Source of the DNA: an uncultured Collinsella sp.
GTDB lineage: Bacteria > Actinomycetota > Coriobacteriia > Coriobacteriales > Coriobacteriaceae
Assembly: GCA_900545875.1 (NCBI GenBank)
Contig: URAQ01000020.1
Location: forward strand, 1 to 13,172
Length of the DNA: 13,172 nt
Direction of reading: 5' to 3'
Shown here: one piece after another, positions 1 through 6,756 of the stretch
How the letters are laid out: every line of letters starts with the position of its first letter
Numbering within the stretch: position 1 is the first letter of the stretch
Translations under genes and position numbers: made by a program
Notes under the pieces: generated by a model
What the model was told of the DNA's origin: nothing
Databases searched by the model: none
Seen by the model: the letters and a program-made list of their open reading frames with translations, nothing else

Positions 1-306
1 GGCGAAGAGGTACATAAGCAGATCGACCTCAGCCTGAGGGCGATTCCAATTCTCCGTGGAAAAGGCGTAAGCGGACAAAACGTCAACGCCCATACGAACG
101 CAAGCGGTGATGACGTCTTGCAGCGCCACGATACCGGCCTTATGGCCCTCTCCCCTACCGAGACCACGGGAGGTCGCCCATCGGCCGTTGCCGTCCATGA
201 TGCAGGAGATATGGCGCGGAATACGCGCCATATCGATATCTGCGATCGAGATGTCATCGGGATGCTCGGCGAAGAACTCGTTGAGCTTTTCGATGTCATA
301 GTTCAT
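1..306 (-). CDS. uppS: Isoprenyl transferase (undecaprenyl diphosphate synthase), N-terminal 102 residues, cut by window edge
   Basis: The enzyme condenses isopentenyl diphosphate onto farnesyl diphosphate in cis to make the C55 lipid carrier for peptidoglycan and other wall polymers, at the inner face of the membrane. The visible 102 residues carry the family signature: [14 protein letters not shown] at 31-44, with D38 as the expected catalytic Mg-binding Asp, then GHKAG at 54-58 and the FSTENWNRP block at 82-90. The reading frame is open to base 1, so roughly the C-terminal 60% lies outside the window. The ATG start has a GGAG about 8 nt upstream, inside the end of frr, and begins 2 nt after the frr stop codon. 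The ~28 residues before the signature are a slightly long but ordinary N-terminal tail. The pyrH-frr-uppS order is widely conserved and supports the call. Confidence 0.95.
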   Translation of the reverse strand, partial: MNYDIEKLNEFFAEHPDDISIADIDMARIPRHISCIMDGNGRWATSRGLGRGEGHKAGIVALQDVITACVRMGVDVLSAYAFSTENWNRPQAEVDLLMYLFA

Positions 307-308
307 GA

Positions 309-845
309 CTAGATCTCCATGACCTCGGCCTCTTTGGCCTTCAGAAGCTCCTCGACGCGAGCGACATATTCATCGGTCGCCTTCTGGACCTTTGCCTGCT
401 CGCGACGGACGTCGTCCTCGGTGAGCTCCTCATCGCGCTCGAGCTTGTTGTTGAAGTCGCGACGGATGTTACGGATAGACACCTTGGCCTGCTCGGCGTA
501 CTCGCGGCACTCCTTGACGAGCTCGCGACGGCGCTCCTCGGTGGGAGCCGGGAACGGCAGACGAACGACGGTGCCATCGGAGTTGGGGGTAATACCCAGA
601 TCGGAAGCGCCGATGGCCTTGACGATAGCGTTGATGAGTGCCTTGTCCCACGGCTCGATGAGCAGCATGTGGGCCTCGGGGGTCTTGACGGCGGCAACCT
701 GCGTGACCGGCGTGGGAACACCGTAATAATCGACGGTGATGTCGGACAGAATGTTGGCATTGGCGCGGCCGGTACGGACCTTGGAGAAGTTATGCTTGAG
801 GGACTCGAGCGACTTGTCCATGTGGGCGGTGATGTTCTCTGCCAT
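309..845 (-). CDS. frr: Ribosome recycling factor
   Basis: RRF works with EF-G to split the post-termination ribosome in the cytoplasm. The 178-residue length fits the family (about 185). Visible signatures are HMDKS near residue 8, the RTGRA block at 24-28, DYYGVPTP at 39-46, and the ITPNSDG...[11 protein letters not shown] segment, followed by the long charged helices of domain I ([17 protein letters not shown] and the Glu/Lys-rich C-terminus). The start is an ATG with an AGGAGG box 7 nt upstream, lying over the end of pyrH. The gap to pyrH is 2 nt, so translation is probably coupled. It is an ordinary member of its family with no odd residues noticed. Confidence 0.97.
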   Translation of the reverse strand: MAENITAHMDKSLESLKHNFSKVRTGRANANILSDITVDYYGVPTPVTQVAAVKTPEAHMLLIEPWDKALINAIVKAIGASDLGITPNSDGTVVRLPFPAPTEERRRELVKECREYAEQAKVSIRNIRRDFNNKLERDEELTEDDVRREQAKVQKATDEYVARVEELLKAKEAEVMEI

Positions 846-847
846 GC

Positions 848-1570
848 TTAATCCTCCTGATAGACGAGCGTGCCGACGGGCTCACCCGAAAGCGCGCGCT
901 TGACGGTGTCCTCGCCATCGATGTTGAGGACCAAAATCGGCATACGGTTATCCTGGCACAGTGCCGTAGCCGTGGAATCCATAACCTGCAGGCCGCGGAC
1001 GAGAACCTCGTGATAGGTAATCTTGTCAAAACGGACGGCATCGGCGCACTTGACGGGATCCTTGTCGTAGATGCCGTCAACCTTGGTGGCTTTAATCAGA
1101 ATCTCGGCGCCGATCTCGCACGCACGAAGAGCCGCGGCGGTGTCGGTCGTAAAGTACGGATTGCCCGAACCGGCGGCAAAAATAACGACGTTGCCCTTGG
1201 AAAGGTGGTTGATGGCGCGACGGCGAATATAGGGCTCGCAGATCTCGTTCATCTGGATAGCGCTCATCACGCGGCAGGGAACATCGTTATGCTCGAAGGC
1301 ATCCTGCAGGGCGAGCGCGTTCATAACGGTTGCCAGCATGCCCATATAGTCGGCCTGAGCACGCTCCATGCCACCGGCAGCGCCGGCCATGCCGCGGAAA
1401 ATATTACCGCCGCCGACAACGACGCCGACCTCATGACCAACGGCGAGCAGCTCCTTGACCTGCTTGGCAAGATGGTCGGTAACCTTGGGGTCGATGCCAT
1501 ATTGGCCGTCGCCCATCAGTGCTTCGCCAGAAAGCTTAAGAAGCACGCGTTTATATCGGATGTCGGACAA
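848..1570 (-). CDS. pyrH: UMP kinase (uridylate kinase), TTG start
   Basis: It phosphorylates UMP to UDP with ATP in pyrimidine nucleotide synthesis and belongs to the amino-acid-kinase fold, normally a cytoplasmic hexamer. The 240 residues match the usual length. Motifs are KLSGEAL at 12-18, the phosphate-binding GGGNIFRG at 53-60, the [11 protein letters not shown] nucleotide/UMP segment near 140-150, and [15 protein letters not shown] further on. The start codon is TTG, chosen because an AAAGGAGG box (AGGAGG at 1577-1582) sits 6 nt upstream and no ATG or GTG lies in frame just before it. The residues after the TTG ([15 protein letters not shown]) align with family N-termini. A terminator separates it from tsf, so it needs its own promoter or readthrough. 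A weak candidate is a TAGAAT -10 at 1601-1606 with no good -35. Confidence 0.97.
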   Translation of the reverse strand: MSDIRYKRVLLKLSGEALMGDGQYGIDPKVTDHLAKQVKELLAVGHEVGVVVGGGNIFRGMAGAAGGMERAQADYMGMLATVMNALALQDAFEHNDVPCRVMSAIQMNEICEPYIRRRAINHLSKGNVVIFAAGSGNPYFTTDTAAALRACEIGAEILIKATKVDGIYDKDPVKCADAVRFDKITYHEVLVRGLQVMDSTATALCQDNRMPILVLNIDGEDTVKRALSGEPVGTLVYQED

Positions 1571-1611
1571 AGCGATCCTCCTTTAGATTGAACTCTCAAC
1601 ATTCTATCAAA

Positions 1612-1627
1612 GGCTCTAAGAAGAGCC
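1612..1627 (-). other. Small second hairpin between tsf terminator and pyrH
   Basis: On the transcript strand GGCTCT-TCTT-AGAGCC forms a perfect 6-bp stem with a 4-nt loop, followed by TTTGATAG. It lies directly after the U-run of the tsf terminator. It could be a back-up terminator, a protective 5' or 3' end, or part of a pyrH leader, and the sequence does not decide between these. Confidence 0.4.
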
Positions 1628-1630
1628 ATG

Positions 1631-1665
1631 AAAAAGCAGGCTGTGAGTAAAACCCACAGCCTGCT
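1631..1665 (-). terminator. Intrinsic terminator after rpsB-tsf
   Basis: The inverted repeat pairs 1635-1645 with 1655-1665: a perfect 11-bp GC-rich stem (AGCAGGCTGTG type) with a 9-nt loop. On the minus strand it is followed at once by five U residues. It starts 23 nt after the tsf stop codon. It should end or reduce transcription of rpsB-tsf before pyrH. Confidence 0.9.
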
Positions 1666-1688
1666 CATTACCAGTTACAAGAGCTTAT

Positions 1689-2558
1689 TTACTCGCCACG
1701 GACCAGACGGTCAAAGGCAACGACGGTAATGGTGTCGCCGAGCTCCTTGGAGACCTGCTCAGCGTACTTCTTGATGGTGAGGGAGCTGTCCTTGATGAAC
1801 TCCTGCTCGGTGAGCACGGACTGCTTGTAGAACTTCTCCAGACGGCCGACAGCCATCTTCTCCTGAATGGCCTCGGGCTTGCCGGACTCGGCAGCCTGAG
1901 CCATGTAGATCTGCTTCTCGTGCTCGACGGTCTCGGCCGGAACCTGATCGCGGGTAGCGCAGATCGGGGCGACGGCGGCAACCTGAAGGGCAACGTCGTG
2001 AGCGAAGGTCTTGAAGGACTCAGCCTGAGCGGTCTCGGCCTTCTCGAAAGCAAACTCGACGAGGACGCCGATCTTACCACCCATGTGGATGTAAGAAGCG
2101 AGAGCGCCGTTCTCGGCCTTGCGGGCAGCGAAGCGGGAGATCTTCATGTTCTCGCCCATGATGTGAATCATCTCGGTGAGCTCGGAGGAAACGGTCTCCT
2201 CGCCCATCGGCTTCTCGAGCAGAGCGTCGACGTCAGCAGGCTCGGTGGTAGCGACAACCTCAGCGACCTTGGAAGCAAAGCCGGTGAACTTGGCGTTAGA
2301 GCCAACGAAGTCGGTCTCGCAAGAGAGCTCGAGCAGAGCGCCGGTCTTGCCATCCTCGGAGACGAACGCGGCGACAGCGCCCTCGTTGGTCTCACGGCCA
2401 GCCTTCTTGGCAGCCTTGGCAAGGCCGTTCTTACGCAGAACGTCGACAGCGGCGTCCATGTCGCCGTCAGCCTCGACGAGAGCCTTCTTGCACTCCATCA
2501 TCGGGGAGTCGGTCATCTCGCGGAGCTGCTTGACCATAGCGGCGGTAATCTGGGCCAT
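1689..2558 (-). CDS. tsf: Translation elongation factor Ts
   Basis: EF-Ts is the cytoplasmic exchange factor that regenerates EF-Tu-GTP. The 289 residues fit the long form of the family. The N-terminal UBA-like domain (MAQITAAMVKQLREMTDSPM, then MECKKAL) spans about 1-55. The conserved SCETDFVGSN block, whose TDFV contacts EF-Tu, lies at 79-88. The two dimerisation/core repeats follow. The ATG at 2558 is preferred over an in-frame TTG 15 nt upstream because the AAAGGA box lies between them, about 8 nt before the ATG. It follows rpsB by 45 nt in the usual two-gene unit and ends before a strong terminator. Codon use is strongly biased, as expected for a highly expressed gene. Confidence 0.97.
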   Translation of the reverse strand: MAQITAAMVKQLREMTDSPMMECKKALVEADGDMDAAVDVLRKNGLAKAAKKAGRETNEGAVAAFVSEDGKTGALLELSCETDFVGSNAKFTGFASKVAEVVATTEPADVDALLEKPMGEETVSSELTEMIHIMGENMKISRFAARKAENGALASYIHMGGKIGVLVEFAFEKAETAQAESFKTFAHDVALQVAAVAPICATRDQVPAETVEHEKQIYMAQAAESGKPEAIQEKMAVGRLEKFYKQSVLTEQEFIKDSSLTIKKYAEQVSKELGDTITVVAFDRLVRGE

Positions 2559-2603
2559 TGTGGTTCCTTTCAAAGAGATGAAAAAGAATTAACTAAGACT
2601 GAT

Positions 2604-3332
2604 TTACTCGGCCTTGGGCTCAGCGGCCATCTCGGCCTCGGAGACCTGCTCCTTGCCGGAGCCAGCGAGGCAGGCGTCAGCCATGAGCTCGCACATAAGG
2701 GTGACAGCGGAGATAGCGTCATCGTTGCAGGGGATGCCGTACTCGACCTCGTCGGGATCGGAGTTGGTGTCGATCAGAGCGACGACGGGGATGTTCAGGC
2801 GCTGAGCCTCCTTGATGGCGTTCTCCTCGCGCTTGGTGTCGATGACGAAGAGAGCCTGGGGCAGACCCTTCATGTCGCGGGCGCCACCGAGGTTGGTCTG
2901 GAGCTTAGTGAGCTCCTTGCCGAGCACGGCCTGCTCCTTCTTGGGCAGAACAGCCATGCGGCCGTCCTCGACCATGGCCTCGAGCTCCTCCATGCGGTTG
3001 ATGCGGGAGCGGATGGTGACGAAGTTGGTCAGCATACCGCCGAGCCAACGCTGGTTGATGTAAGGCATGTTGGCACGCTCAGCAGCGTTCTTGACGGCCT
3101 CCTGAGCCTGCTTCTTGGTACCGACGAACAGCACGTTGCCACCCTTGGCGACGTTCTTGACGAAGGTGTAGGCCTGGTCGGCGTCGAGGATGGTCTGCTT
3201 GAGGTCGAGGATGTAGATGCCGTTGCGCTCACCGAAGATGAACGGCTTCATCTTGGGGTTCCAGCGACGGGTCTGGTGACCGAAGTGGCAGCCGGCCTCG
3301 AGCAGGGTGCGGATATTAATCTTGGTAGCCAT
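2604..3332 (-). CDS. rpsB: Small ribosomal subunit protein uS2
   Basis: uS2 is a late-assembling 30S protein that bridges head and body. The 242-residue length is typical. The family start block is present: [19 protein letters not shown], then [14 protein letters not shown], within the first 45 residues. Later come [34 protein letters not shown] and the [12 protein letters not shown] segment. The tail after about residue 225 is acidic and Ala-rich and probably flexible. The ATG has a perfect AGGAGG 6 nt upstream at 3339-3344. It is first in the rpsB-tsf unit, with a near-consensus promoter and a long leader. In several bacteria S2 represses its own operon through the leader; whether that holds here cannot be seen directly. 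Confidence 0.98.
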   Translation of the reverse strand: MATKINIRTLLEAGCHFGHQTRRWNPKMKPFIFGERNGIYILDLKQTILDADQAYTFVKNVAKGGNVLFVGTKKQAQEAVKNAAERANMPYINQRWLGGMLTNFVTIRSRINRMEELEAMVEDGRMAVLPKKEQAVLGKELTKLQTNLGGARDMKGLPQALFVIDTKREENAIKEAQRLNIPVVALIDTNSDPDEVEYGIPCNDDAISAVTLMCELMADACLAGSGKEQVSEAEMAAEPKAE

Positions 3333-3467
3333 GTTAAACCTCCTGTGGTTTGCCTCCGCGCGGGGTCATCCTCCAAAACCAACCCGGACATGTGCTACCA
3401 AAGCCCGGGCACCACGGCATGAAGTAGCCGCGCGTGCGTGATAAAAACATGTTGCCGTGAAGCAACC
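3333..3467 (-). promoter_or_regulatory. rpsB 5' leader, about 135 nt, structured
   Basis: Between the predicted start of transcription (about 3467) and the rpsB ATG lies a non-coding leader much longer than a ribosome binding site needs. It can fold a 5-bp hairpin (3451-3455 with 3462-3466) at its very 5' end, followed by a run of five U. A second possible stem pairs CCCGG and CCGGG in the middle. A GGTTTTG / CAAACC pairing is possible just before the AGGAGG. This would suit autoregulation by S2, but I cannot match it to a named leader family by eye. Confidence 0.45.
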
Positions 3468-3473
3468 CGATGA

Positions 3474-3502
3474 ATGATAGCAGGAATGCCTCTTCCTGCC
3501 AA
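3474..3502 (-). promoter_or_regulatory. Promoter for rpsB-tsf
   Basis: On the minus strand a -35 TTGGCA (3497-3502) and a -10 TATCAT (3474-3479) each match the sigma-70/sigma-A consensus at 5 of 6 positions, with an ideal 17-bp spacer. It lies after the presumed terminator of the upstream operon and before a ribosomal protein gene. Transcription should start near 3467. Confidence 0.75.
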
Positions 3503-3510
3503 CCCGCAAT

Positions 3511-3533
3511 CAAAACCACACACCTGAGTGCGG
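3511..3533 (-). terminator. Probable intrinsic terminator after the recombinase gene
   Basis: On the transcript strand CCGCAC-TCAGGT-GTGTGG forms a 6-bp stem containing one G-U wobble, followed by UUUUG. It lies 18 nt after the stop codon of the recombinase gene and just before the rpsB -35 box. The stem is short, so termination may be partial. A palindrome GGGACGTCCC sits next to it nearer the stop codon. Confidence 0.5.
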
Positions 3534-3551
3534 CGCGGGACGTCCCAGCCA

Positions 3552-4472
3552 CTATTCGCCGCGGGGATGGGCTTGAGCCACAGCCCGCTTAAGCCGATCG
3601 GGTGTGAGATGCGTGTAGATCTGCGTCGTGGACAGGCTCGCATGACCTAGCAGCTCTTGAACCGAGCGCAGGTCCGCACCGCCCTCGAGCAAGTCGGTCG
3701 CAAAGGTATGGCGCATCGCATGCGGGGCGATGTCAGCCGGAATGCCGGCGAGCGTCGCCAGCGTATGGAACCGCCGCCTGAGCATGGCGGCACTCATGCG
3801 ATTGCCGCGCGCCGATATAAGCAGCGGATGCGGCCCGGTAGCGAGGTCGCGGCGCTTTGCCCGAGCGAGCAACTCCGGCCTCCCCTCTTCAATATAGAGA
3901 CGCGTCACATCGAGCGCACGACGATACAGAGGAACGATGCGCTCCTTGCTTCCCTTGCCCCACAGGCGCAGCGTGCGCTCGGACCATGAGATGGATTCCA
4001 CATTGAGCGCCGCAAGCTCTGAGATGCGGGCACCCGAGGCATAAAGCAACTCGAGCATCGCCGCATCGCGCAGTCCCGCGGGTGTTGAGGTATCAGGCGT
4101 CTTGAGCAGCGCCTCAACCTGCTTGGTCGTAAGGACGCCCGGCAGGTCACGCGGCAGCTTAGGCGATGCGATCGCCGAGACCGCATCGCCCTCGACAATC
4201 CCCTCGGCAGCCATCCAGCGATAGAACGAGCGAATGGCAGACAGATGCGCCGCAAGGGTTCGAGCCGCCACCTGGTCACGCGACAACTCGGCCAAATAGG
4301 AGCGAACGGTCCGCACGTCGGCGGCGCGAGCGTCGACGTCCTCGCGCTCGCACCAGGCAGCAAAGCGCTCCAACCGCGAGCCATAGGCCGTCACCGTGTT
4401 GGGAGAAAGACCCTCGACACGTGCGATATAGGCGATAAACGAGTCGACGGTGTCGTACAGGTCAAAGGCTAT
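3552..4472 (-). CDS. xerC: Tyrosine recombinase of the XerC/XerD type, apparent AUA start
   Basis: Tyrosine recombinases of this type resolve chromosome dimers at dif during division. From the AUA at 4472 the protein has 306 residues, matching the usual 295-305. The N-terminal SAM-like DNA-binding domain (SFIAYIARVEGLSPNTVTAY at about 10-29) is followed by the catalytic domain. Catalytic residues are R149 (ASGARISEL), the Lys of GKGSKER, H251 and R254 (HAMRH), H277 (LLGHASLS) and nucleophile Y286 (TTQIYTHL). The first common start codon in frame is a GTG at 4394, but that would cut away the conserved first helix. No ATG, GTG or TTG exists between it and the upstream in-frame stop. The AUA sits 9 nt after a GGAGG (4482-4486) and overlaps the trmFO stop as AUAG. 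The XerC rather than XerD assignment rests on the position next to trmFO, as in Bacillus, and is not certain. Confidence 0.88.
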   Translation of the reverse strand: MAFDLYDTVDSFIAYIARVEGLSPNTVTAYGSRLERFAAWCEREDVDARAADVRTVRSYLAELSRDQVAARTLAAHLSAIRSFYRWMAAEGIVEGDAVSAIASPKLPRDLPGVLTTKQVEALLKTPDTSTPAGLRDAAMLELLYASGARISELAALNVESISWSERTLRLWGKGSKERIVPLYRRALDVTRLYIEEGRPELLARAKRRDLATGPHPLLISARGNRMSAAMLRRRFHTLATLAGIPADIAPHAMRHTFATDLLEGGADLRSVQELLGHASLSTTQIYTHLTPDRLKRAVAQAHPRGE

Positions 4473-5806
4473 GACCGGTCGCCTCCAAACAGATCGGGGC
4501 GAGTGGCCAGATAGGCATCAAGAGCCTCGAGCGCACGGTCCGCATAGGCCTGGTAGCGGTCGCGCTTGCTGCGGCGCTTACCATCCTCGAGTGGCGGCAC
4601 CAGGCCAAAGTTGACATGCATGGGCTGGTAGCCCACGGTGGCAGGATCGGTCGCATAGCCCACGAGCGCGCCCAGGGCGCCCGCGCGGGGCAACTCGACG
4701 CCCGCGGCGCCGATAGCCTCGGCATAGGTGTTGAGCGCCGCGAGCAGACCGGTCGCCACCGCTTCCATGTACCCCTCGGTGCCGGTGATCTGACCGGCCA
4801 GGCGCACGCCGGTACCAGGCACGGCAAAGGTGCCATCGAGCACGTGCGGGGCGTCGACAAAGGTATTGCGGTGCATGACGCCGTAGCGGAAGAACTCAGC
4901 GTTCTCCAGACCCGGCACCATATGGAAGACGCGCTTCTGCTCGCCAAAGGTCAGGTTAGTCTGGAAGCCCACCAGGTTATAGGCGGTCTTCTCCTTGTTC
5001 TCGGCACGCAGCTGAATCGCCGCCCAAGGGCGACGTCCGGTACGCGGGTCGGTGAGGCCGACGGGCTTCATGGCGCCAAAGCGAATGGCGTCCTTGCCGG
5101 TGCGCGCAACTTCCTCGGCAGGCTGGCAAGCCTGGAACAGATCGCCGCCCTCAAAGTCTTTGAGCACCACGCGGTCGGCCGTGGTAAGCGCCTCGATAAA
5201 GGCGTCGTACTCCTCCTTATTGAGCGGAGCGTTGAGATAGTCGCCGCCCCCCTGCTCCTCGTAGCGCGACTGCGAGAACAGCACGTCCATATCGAGCGTG
5301 GAGGCATCGACGATCGGCGCCGCCGCATCAAAGAATGCCAGGGCATCGCCACCGACGAGCTTCATAACCTCTTCGCTCAGCGCCGGTGAACACAGCGGGC
5401 CCGCGGCAATGACCACGTGACCCTCGGGAATCTGCGTGACCTCGCCGTGCACGACCTCGATATTGGGACGAGCGGCAACCTCAGCCTCGACGAGCTCGGA
5501 GAATGTAACACGGTCGACCGCCAGGGCGCCACCAGCGGGAACAGCAGCGCGATGGGCGCAGTCGAGCAGGACTGAACCCATGCGCTCAAGCTCGGCCTTC
5601 AGCAAACCAGCCGCGGAATCCGGACGGGTCGACTTAAACGAATTGGAGCAGACGAGCTCTGCCAGGTGATCGGTATGGTGAGCCGGGGAGCTCACCTGGG
5701 GGCGCATCTCGCACAGCTTTACGGCAAACCCGCGGTCTGCCAGCTGGATCGCGCATTCCGAACCCGCCAGACCGCCACCGATAACCGTCACCTGATCGAA
5801 CTGCAT
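4469..5806 (-). CDS. trmFO: Methylenetetrahydrofolate-tRNA-(uracil-5-)-methyltransferase TrmFO
   Basis: This FAD enzyme methylates U54 in the T-loop of tRNA, taking carbon from methylenetetrahydrofolate. The 445-residue length is usual. An FAD-binding GGGLAGSECA lies at 10-19. The ELVCSNSFKS block places C53, and FQACQPAEE places C227; these correspond to the two functional cysteines (53 and 226) known from the Bacillus enzyme. FGAMKPVGL, YNLVGFQTNLTFGEQ and YGVMHRNTF are further family blocks. The ATG at 5806 is chosen over an in-frame TTG 6 nt upstream because AAAGG then sits 9 nt before it. The gap to dprA is 14 nt, and its stop overlaps the apparent start of the recombinase gene. The enzyme is typical of Firmicutes and uncommon in Actinobacteria, which helps narrow the organism. 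Confidence 0.96.
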   Translation of the reverse strand: MQFDQVTVIGGGLAGSECAIQLADRGFAVKLCEMRPQVSSPAHHTDHLAELVCSNSFKSTRPDSAAGLLKAELERMGSVLLDCAHRAAVPAGGALAVDRVTFSELVEAEVAARPNIEVVHGEVTQIPEGHVVIAAGPLCSPALSEEVMKLVGGDALAFFDAAAPIVDASTLDMDVLFSQSRYEEQGGGDYLNAPLNKEEYDAFIEALTTADRVVLKDFEGGDLFQACQPAEEVARTGKDAIRFGAMKPVGLTDPRTGRRPWAAIQLRAENKEKTAYNLVGFQTNLTFGEQKRVFHMVPGLENAEFFRYGVMHRNTFVDAPHVLDGTFAVPGTGVRLAGQITGTEGYMEAVATGLLAALNTYAEAIGAAGVELPRAGALGALVGYATDPATVGYQPMHVNFGLVPPLEDGKRRSKRDRYQAYADRALEALDAYLATRPDLFGGDRS

Positions 5807-5820
5807 CTGCAAACACCTTT

Positions 5821-6756
5821 CTAATTGACACGTTTTCCATTGTGACCGAAGGGCGTCTGGGCGTGAAGGGCAAACTTGGAGGGCGCATACCTTCCATCCA
5901 TCATGCGCTCGATAAGGCCCTCGAGTTCAAGCGAACCCAAGAGTTTGAGTACGCCGACAGCATCGAGCGAGACGAGCGCCGCGATGTCGTCGACCTTGAG
6001 CGGAGAGGCGATGAGCGCATGCATCACGGTCTGCCGTGTTGGATTCAGGTCGGCAATGCCGGGAGCATCGGGGCGCGAGTAGCGCAGGGTGCCGTATATG
6101 CGAGAGATAGCCATCTCGATGGACTCCTCGTCGACAATGCAGCAGGCACCGTTCGCAATGAGGTAATTCGTGCCACGCGACTCGGGCGATAGGATCGACC
6201 CCGGCACGGCAAGAAGTTCGCGCCCCAAATCCATAGCAGCCTCGGCTGTAGAAAACGTCCCGGAAGGCATACCCGCCTCGGATACAAAGAGGGCTTGCGA
6301 CAGGGCCGCGATCACGCGATTGCGACGCGGAAAGGCAAACTTGCGCGGACCCATGCCCCACGGAGAGATCGACACGACCGCGCCGCCCGTATCGAGCGTG
6401 CGCGTAATAAGCCCCGCGCTCGAACGCGGGTAGACCACGTCGGCGCCCGTCCCCAGCACCACGACGTGTTTGCCGCCGGCGTTGACCGCAGCCCAACCCG
6501 AGGCCTGGTCACAACCGACCGCACCGCCCGAAACTACCGTCACTCCCGCCTCAACCGCCACCTTCGCCGCAAGCTCTGCCACGGCAAGACCATACGGCGA
6601 GGCCTTTCGCGCACCGATGATGGAGAGCGCGGGCGTCGAAAGCGCCTCGGGGTTGCCGCGCACATAGAGCGTCTGAGGTACATCAGAAAGCTCCAAAACG
6701 GTCTCGGGATACAACGCGTCACCTGGATGCAGCTCGAAGGTCCCCTCAGCCATCAT
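5821..6756 (-). CDS. dprA: DprA/Smf-type DNA processing protein without N-terminal SAM/HhH domain
   Basis: DprA binds incoming single-stranded DNA and loads RecA during natural transformation; in non-competent species its role is unclear. The 311 residues start almost directly at the Rossmann part (LHPGDALYP...TLYVRGNP, then IIGARK at 47-51), so the usual N-terminal helical domain is missing. Core blocks are VVSGGAVGCD near 74-83, VVLGTGADVVYP, FPRRNR at 142-147, SGTFSTAEAA and LLAVPG. A winged-helix-like C-terminal domain occupies about 239-293. Two family motifs are altered: the usual SGLARGID is SGGAVGCD, and the usual SE before the Pro is SI (SISPWG, 129-134). The start is the first ATG of an ATGATG pair, overlapping the comM stop by 4 nt, with GGAGG about 6 nt upstream. 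An ORF extending further upstream lies inside comM and is not credible. Confidence 0.92.
   Translation of the reverse strand: MMAEGTFELHPGDALYPETVLELSDVPQTLYVRGNPEALSTPALSIIGARKASPYGLAVAELAAKVAVEAGVTVVSGGAVGCDQASGWAAVNAGGKHVVVLGTGADVVYPRSSAGLITRTLDTGGAVVSISPWGMGPRKFAFPRRNRVIAALSQALFVSEAGMPSGTFSTAEAAMDLGRELLAVPGSILSPESRGTNYLIANGACCIVDEESIEMAISRIYGTLRYSRPDAPGIADLNPTRQTVMHALIASPLKVDDIAALVSLDAVGVLKLLGSLELEGLIERMMDGRYAPSKFALHAQTPFGHNGKRVN

Noticed and set aside
1920..3422. 500-codon open frame on the plus strand over tsf and rpsB
   Set aside because: It is exactly antisense to two highly expressed genes whose strong codon bias leaves that frame free of stops. The translation is a Leu/Gly/Asp/Val-rich repeat without family features, and it has no ribosome binding site.
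3537..3546. Palindrome GGGACGTCCC after the recombinase gene as a possible dif or operator site
   Set aside because: It is only 10 bp with no central spacer and no XerC/XerD-arm pattern; more likely it is chance in GC-rich DNA or part of the terminator surroundings.
3334..3552. 72-codon minus-strand frame in the gap before rpsB
   Set aside because: It covers the terminator, promoter and leader. Its start would overlap the recombinase stop codon, and the peptide shows no family pattern.
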